From positions 124,001 through 188,000 of the forward strand of contig CAADTH010000068.1 of NCBI GenBank assembly GCA_900751885.1: a stretch of 64,000 nucleotides of DNA, written 5' to 3'. Both the position numbers and the translations under genes were made by a program. The notes under the pieces were generated by a model. It worked only from the letters and a program-made list of their open reading frames with translations. It did not search any database and was not told where the DNA came from. Source of the DNA: Clostridia bacterium. GTDB taxonomy: Bacteria; Bacillota; Clostridia; UBA1381. Position 1 is the first letter of the stretch, and each line of letters starts with the position of its first letter. Below, piece after piece: positions 60,072-64,000 of the stretch.

Positions 60072-60434
60072 TTAATTTTCTCTTTCTACTATTTTACCTC
60101 TATGTGACCATTTATGCAATAGATATCTTCTAATAACCGCAAAATTATGAAACAATCTCACGCCAAACGCCACAATTGCCGCCAACGAAATATCCACACC
60201 AAGCCTCTCTCCAATCCACGTAAGTCCCATTGCCAGCAGGGAATTGGCGAGAAGTCCTGATAAAAAGATTCGCAAATCAAAGGCTTTGCGAAGTGATGCG
60301 CTGATTCCCCCTACAATAGAGTCGAGCGCCGCTAAGATGCCGATTGCAATGTATTTTGTATATGCCGGCGGAATATGGATTGGCAAAAAAAGCGCCAGCA
60401 ACAGTCCCAGAATGCACCCGAGTAAAATAATCAT
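60072..60434 (-). CDS. sbp: Small basic family protein (DUF1290, Sbp)
   Basis: A 120-aa membrane protein with three hydrophobic segments: MIILLGCILGLLLALFLPIH, YIAIGILAALDSIVGGISAS and GLLANSLLAMGLTWIGERLG. It is the Sbp family found upstream of ftsZ/ftsA in Gram-positive bacteria. Function unknown. It overlaps the DUF881 gene by 4 bp. Confidence 0.93.
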   Translation of the reverse strand: MIILLGCILGLLLALFLPIHIPPAYTKYIAIGILAALDSIVGGISASLRKAFDLRIFLSGLLANSLLAMGLTWIGERLGVDISLAAIVAFGVRLFHNFAVIRRYLLHKWSHRGKIVEREN

Positions 60435-61180
60435 CGTCCACTGTCCCCCTCGTCTGCCGCAGGGACGGCAAATTTGAAATTCAAGGCGCCGGTGTAACGC
60501 CCAATGGAGACCTTGTCCATCTTTTTCACAGAAAGCTCCATATTCCAGCTCTTGAGATAATCTGCGGCTCCTCCCTTAATCAGAAGCGCCGCCTCCAATG
60601 TCGCCGGGTCGCCAATCGCGCGTATTTCAAACGGCGGAGCAACCTTGACATCGTTTACCATGATGGTATTGCCCACACAGCGGATTGCCGAGGTGCTGAC
60701 AAGCCGCTGACCGTTTACGGAGATTACCTCCGCGCCCGCGCCCGCAAGCTCTGTCGTAACCATACGCAAATCCGTATCGTGCACAATATACTGCTCATAA
60801 TTGCCTGATTTTATGTCCTTTTGGGGGATACTGCTGTCTGAAAGCGTAACCAATACGCCCTTTCCCTCCGCGGCGATTGTCCCCGCAAGAAGCCTTGCCT
60901 TGTCGAATTCTTCTTTCATGGCTGCATTGACTTCATCGTTATTGGTTGCCTCATGCCTGTATTTTTCCAAGCTCTGCTGTGCCTCGAAAAGCTGGGCGGA
61001 AACATCCTCGCTTTTTTCCTTTTCCGCGGTCAGCTGGTTTTGCAAATCCTCGATTCGCGCCTTTTCAGGCAAATCGACTGCTAAATTGAGTTTCACACTG
61101 CTGAATTGGCATGCCACTGTATACACGAGCACCATCGAAACGACACCGATTGCAACCTGTGCCACAGTTACTCTTTTCAT
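60431..61180 (-). CDS. DUF881 family protein
   Basis: A 249-aa protein with an N-terminal transmembrane helix (VAQVAIGVVSMVLVYTVACQ) and a coiled coil (about 38-95, KARIEDLQNQLTAEKEKSED...). The DUF881 domain has GVLVTLSDSS, IVHDTDLRMVTTELAGAGAEVISVNGQRL and PPFEIRAIGDPATLEAALL. Known neighbour of sbp and ftsQ in clostridial division clusters. It may act in sporulation or division at the membrane (inference from context). Confidence 0.93.
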   Translation of the reverse strand: MKRVTVAQVAIGVVSMVLVYTVACQFSSVKLNLAVDLPEKARIEDLQNQLTAEKEKSEDVSAQLFEAQQSLEKYRHEATNNDEVNAAMKEEFDKARLLAGTIAAEGKGVLVTLSDSSIPQKDIKSGNYEQYIVHDTDLRMVTTELAGAGAEVISVNGQRLVSTSAIRCVGNTIMVNDVKVAPPFEIRAIGDPATLEAALLIKGGAADYLKSWNMELSVKKMDKVSIGRYTGALNFKFAVPAADEGDSGR

Positions 61181-61209
61181 CTGTCCCAGTTTCCCCTCTC
61201 ACTGCTTCT

Positions 61210-61992
61210 TTATGGTGTATAAACCGCCTTGCCTGTGATGCTCAAATCGATTGTTCCTCTTGAGTTATCCGTGAGACGGTTGTCGTGCAGTACCTCCTCA
61301 AAGAGCCGGAGCTTTCTGCCCAGGTCAAGCGCACTGCCGCACAAGATGTCCAAACGGTCCTCATAGCGGAATAAGATCTCAGAAGTGTCCTCCACTGAAA
61401 TGCGGTTGATTTTCTCTAAATACCCTTTTTTCTCGAATTCATCAATACATAGTAATATTATATCAAATTTATCTGATTCGTCAATCTCTAATTTCTTACC
61501 AAGCGTGTAGGTGTCTGTATTCAGTCCTGTTATCTCCGGTACGCCGGCAGGGGGTTCTAAAAGCGTCTCAAGCGCCTTGCAGTTTTTATCCAAGCCCACA
61601 AAGCTTCCCCCCGCCGCCACATAGGCAGAAATCGTCCCCTCGGTTACCGTCACCTTTACAGACGGCGGATACAGCACGCGCTTGACATGAACCTGATCCA
61701 AATACGGAATCTCGGAAAGAAATTGCCGGCTTTGCTTCAGATTGACCTTAAATAAATTTTCTCCCATCACAATCCCGGATTTTTCCGTAATTTCTTCTGG
61801 CGTTACCCGTTCATTTCCGCTGATTGCTATTTTCTGAATGTTAAAGACAGGAGTCAGGAACATCAGAGCCAACACAGCGGCAATCAACAGAACCAGAAAG
61901 AATATCGTTCTGCGCACGCGCATTGCACGCTTTCTTCTCTTCTGTCTCGCGCTGTGACGCCCCTTGATATCCTGCGGACGCTTTTTTGCCAT
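61210..61992 (-). CDS. ftsQ: Cell division protein FtsQ/DivIB
   Basis: A 260-aa protein with a basic cytoplasmic N-terminus (KKRPQDIKGRHSARQKRRKR), one transmembrane helix (TIFFLVLLIAAVLALMFLTP) and a POTRA domain (FNIQKIAISGNERVTPEEI). The beta domain follows (LKQSRQFLSEIPYLDQVHVKRVLYPPSVKVTVTEG), ending in DLSITGKAVYTP. Divisome scaffold bridging with FtsL/FtsB. Confidence 0.95.
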   Translation of the reverse strand: MAKKRPQDIKGRHSARQKRRKRAMRVRRTIFFLVLLIAAVLALMFLTPVFNIQKIAISGNERVTPEEITEKSGIVMGENLFKVNLKQSRQFLSEIPYLDQVHVKRVLYPPSVKVTVTEGTISAYVAAGGSFVGLDKNCKALETLLEPPAGVPEITGLNTDTYTLGKKLEIDESDKFDIILLCIDEFEKKGYLEKINRISVEDTSEILFRYEDRLDILCGSALDLGRKLRLFEEVLHDNRLTDNSRGTIDLSITGKAVYTP

Positions 61993-62016
61993 GTCCCTGC
62001 CTCCTTTCTTTTGTAG

Positions 62017-63276
62017 TTAATCCAGTAAGCGGCGCTCTATCTTTGCCCCCACTCCGCCCAGGTACGTCTCTATCGTTTCATAGCCGCGGTCAATGTATTC
62101 AATACTTTCAATCTCCGTCGTCCCCTCTGCCGCAAGCGCTCCGACCACCAGTGCGGCGCCGCCGCGCAGCTCTCTGGCAATCACCTTTGCCCCGCTCAGC
62201 TTCGGCACGCCGCGCACAACAGCTACCCTGCCGTCCACCTTGATATCGGCGCCCATCCGCACCAGCTCCTCGACGTGCTTATAGCGGTTTTCAAATATGT
62301 TTTCCACAAACATACTCGTACCGTCCGCTACGGTTGCAAGCGCCATGAATGGAGATTGGATATCTGTCGGAAATCCCGGGTACGGCATAGTTCGCAGGGT
62401 ATGGATGCTTCTCAGGTGTTTCGGTGCGCGCAGAACGATTTTTCCCTTCTGCGCCTTGATGCGGCACCCCATATCCCTGAGTACATTGAGCATCGCTTCC
62501 ATGTGGTTTGCCTGCGCGCCCAAAAGAACGATATTGCCGCCTGTAATCGCGCCGCATGCAAGATAGGTTGCCGCCACGATGCGGTCAGGCATAATCGTGT
62601 GCTCTACACCGTAGAGCTTCTTCACGCCGTCAATGTGAATCACGCTGCTTCCCGCGCCGGATATTCTCGCTCCCATGCGGTTTAAAAAGTTTTGCAAATC
62701 AATGATTTCCGGCTCTCTTGCCGCATCGGTAATCACTGTCGCGCCGTCTGCAAGGCACGCGGCAAGCATGATATTCTCTGTCGCCCCAACGCTTGGAAAA
62801 TCCAGATGGATATTTGCGCCTGTAATCTTTTCCGCCTTACAGTTGATGTAGCCGTGCGCTTCTGTAATTTCAATTCCCAGCTGCCGAAGTGCCTTTAAAT
62901 GCAAATCAATCGGACGGTTACCGATCTCACAGCCTCCCGGCATAGAAACCTTTGCCTCTCCGCACCGCGCTGCGATGGCTCCCAGAAAAATAATGGAAGA
63001 GCGCATTTGCCGCATTAAGCTGTCCGGAATCGTGAATTCCTTGAGGTTCGATGAATCCACTGTGAGGACATGTCCCTGCCTGTCGACCTCACACCCCAGG
63101 TATTCGAGTATTTCCACCGTCTTTTCCACATCTCTGAGGTTTGGACAATTATGTATGATATTTTTACCACCGTTGAGCACAGTAGCGGCAAGGATTGGCA
63201 GGACCGCATTTTTTGCGCCCTGTACATGGAGCTCTCCCTCCAGGCGTCTACCGCCTTCTATTACTAACTCATTCAT
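62017..63276 (-). CDS. murA: UDP-N-acetylglucosamine 1-carboxyvinyltransferase
   Basis: A 419-aa enolpyruvyl transferase catalysing the first committed step of peptidoglycan synthesis. VQGAKNAVLPILAATVL, the catalytic Cys in MPGGCEIGNRPIDLHL (fosfomycin target residue present), and GFPTDIQSPFMALATVADG are intact. Located inside the division cluster. A 189-bp gap without a gene separates it from the upstream 103-aa ORF. Confidence 0.98.
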   Translation of the reverse strand: MNELVIEGGRRLEGELHVQGAKNAVLPILAATVLNGGKNIIHNCPNLRDVEKTVEILEYLGCEVDRQGHVLTVDSSNLKEFTIPDSLMRQMRSSIIFLGAIAARCGEAKVSMPGGCEIGNRPIDLHLKALRQLGIEITEAHGYINCKAEKITGANIHLDFPSVGATENIMLAACLADGATVITDAAREPEIIDLQNFLNRMGARISGAGSSVIHIDGVKKLYGVEHTIMPDRIVAATYLACGAITGGNIVLLGAQANHMEAMLNVLRDMGCRIKAQKGKIVLRAPKHLRSIHTLRTMPYPGFPTDIQSPFMALATVADGTSMFVENIFENRYKHVEELVRMGADIKVDGRVAVVRGVPKLSGAKVIARELRGGAALVVGALAAEGTTEIESIEYIDRGYETIETYLGGVGAKIERRLLD

Positions 63277-63465
63277 TTACTTTGACACACCTCCGTACGT
63301 TACATTCTATACTCCATAATATGCAGTACTGGAAAGTGTGTTACTTTTCCCGCCCAGCAGGTTTTTAGGTTTTCACTATTCAGATTGTGCGTTTCCTCTT
63401 TTTTGATGATGAAAGGAGAAGATATTGGTATTATATCACATCTTAAAGTGAGTAAAAAGAGCCAG

Positions 63466-63777
63466 CTAACCGGATATGATGAAATGTTCTGTGTCCGGCT
63501 TGATGCTCTTCCAGGCATTCTCCACTGCCTGTCTCATTTCTTCGCGGGTAACATGCGCCAAAAAAATCTCTTCGATATAGGCTTGTCTCTCACTGCCGCG
63601 CAGTGTCCTGTTGGTAATTCGCTCCCGGACACTAAATACTTTTCTCATCCCATGCGGTCTAAGCTGTACGTCATAGACCGCAAAATCGATTCTCTGACCA
63701 TAGATTTCTGTGATATTCACAAGAACGGTTATCCTGTCTCCGTTTTTTCTCGTACATTTGAGTGCCTCGACAATCAT
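63466..63777 (-). CDS. Uncharacterised 103-aa protein coupled to murG
   Basis: MIVEALKCTRKNGDRITVLV starts within the murG stop (ATGA overlap). The sequence is mixed alpha/beta, basic, with RPHGMRKVFSVRERITNRTLRGSE and a helical C-terminus FLAHVTREEMRQAVENAWKS. No transmembrane segment or catalytic motif is recognised. Its coupling to murG and place before murA suggest a cell-wall or division role (inference). Confidence 0.75.
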   Translation of the reverse strand: MIVEALKCTRKNGDRITVLVNITEIYGQRIDFAVYDVQLRPHGMRKVFSVRERITNRTLRGSERQAYIEEIFLAHVTREEMRQAVENAWKSIKPDTEHFIISG

Positions 63778-64000
63778 TTTTGAATCTCCACAATCAGCTG
63801 ATACAGCTTTTCGAGCGCATCGGTTTTGGCAAGCGGCTTTAAATTCTTTGACATCTCCTGCAGCGCGGCCGGATTTTGAATCATTTCCACCACTTTTTGA
63901 TACAGTCCATCCGGCGTCAGCTCTTTTTCTGTCATCACCGCCGCCGCGCCCTTTGCCTCAAATTCGCGCGCGTTCTGCTCCTGATGGTTCCTGACGACAT
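63774..64000 (-). CDS. murG: UDP-GlcNAc transferase MurG, C-terminal part only
   Basis: The frame enters from the right edge and reads VRNHQEQNAREFEAKGAAAV then MTEKELTPDGLYQKVVEMIQ, and ends LYQLIVEIQK. The NHQ-x2-NA segment and the following helices are the C-terminal end of MurG, the membrane-associated GT28 enzyme that makes lipid II. About 75 residues are present. Its stop overlaps the start of the 103-aa gene. Confidence 0.85.
   Translation of the reverse strand, partial: VVRNHQEQNAREFEAKGAAAVMTEKELTPDGLYQKVVEMIQNPAALQEMSKNLKPLAKTDALEKLYQLIVEIQK

Overview
The window looks like chromosomal DNA from a spore-forming, strictly anaerobic, plant-polysaccharide-degrading member of the Firmicutes/Clostridia, most likely Lachnospiraceae-like (inference). 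The pointers are a clostridial division cluster ending in ftsZ, sporulation genes (dpaA, spoVAC), rubrerythrin and a flavodiiron protein, CIRCE, T-box and TPP regulatory elements, an LL-diaminopimelate aminotransferase, and pectin-related enzymes (altronate dehydratase end, rhamnogalacturonan lyase, a GH2 hydrolase).

Layout. 0-7.4 kb: the end of an altronate dehydratase gene, then the dipicolinate synthase gene dpaA in pieces. Exon 1 (6920-7333) and exon 2 (2094-2456) are separated by a 4.5-kb element that carries a large serine recombinase, a flavodiiron protein and a secreted protein. The element is bounded by an 18-bp near-identical core that restores the DpaA frame on excision. A second serine recombinase gene abuts a second break near the DpaA C-terminus. 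7.6-18.5 kb: rubrerythrin; an apbE / NusG-II / Gx-transporter operon; a YitT protein; a GH2 enzyme with proB-proA; an AraC-type regulator; a PIG-V-like glycosyltransferase. 18.9-23.9 kb: an OLE-type large noncoding RNA under a good sigma-A promoter, followed by oapA, dxs, tlyA and ispE. 23.9-26.2 kb: a repeat island with three related small-hydrophobic-peptide / antisense-RNA units that resemble type I toxin-antitoxin modules, plus five copies of a 46-59-nt three-hairpin insertion sequence. An HTH regulator and an unknown small gene lie between ~500-bp inverted repeats.

26.2-35.1 kb: T-box-controlled pheS-kinase-pheT, birA, CIRCE-controlled htpG, and TPP-riboswitch-controlled thiC. 35.1-40.3 kb: a GyrI-like protein, malQ, a secreted papain-family protease, an AIM24 protein and a zinc-ribbon protein. 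40.3-52.9 kb, all on the minus strand: trpE-trpG with a TRAP-like leader, then a nitrogen/diaminopimelate group (glnA, ANTAR regulator, dapF, dapL, gltB, gltD) with an attenuator-like glnA leader and a structured pre-gltB RNA. 53-58 kb: an amidase, a YARHG protein, a PL11 lyase and an MmcQ/YjbR protein. 58-64 kb: a solitary spoVAC and the division/wall operon murG-(103-aa protein)-murA-divIB-DUF881-sbp-ftsZ.

The most unusual features are the split dpaA (a skin-like sporulation gene rearrangement), the miniature structured element with empty sites in the same locus, the OLE RNA, and the TRAP-like trpE leader. Family assignments come from recognised motifs and gene order; no database search or folding program was run.
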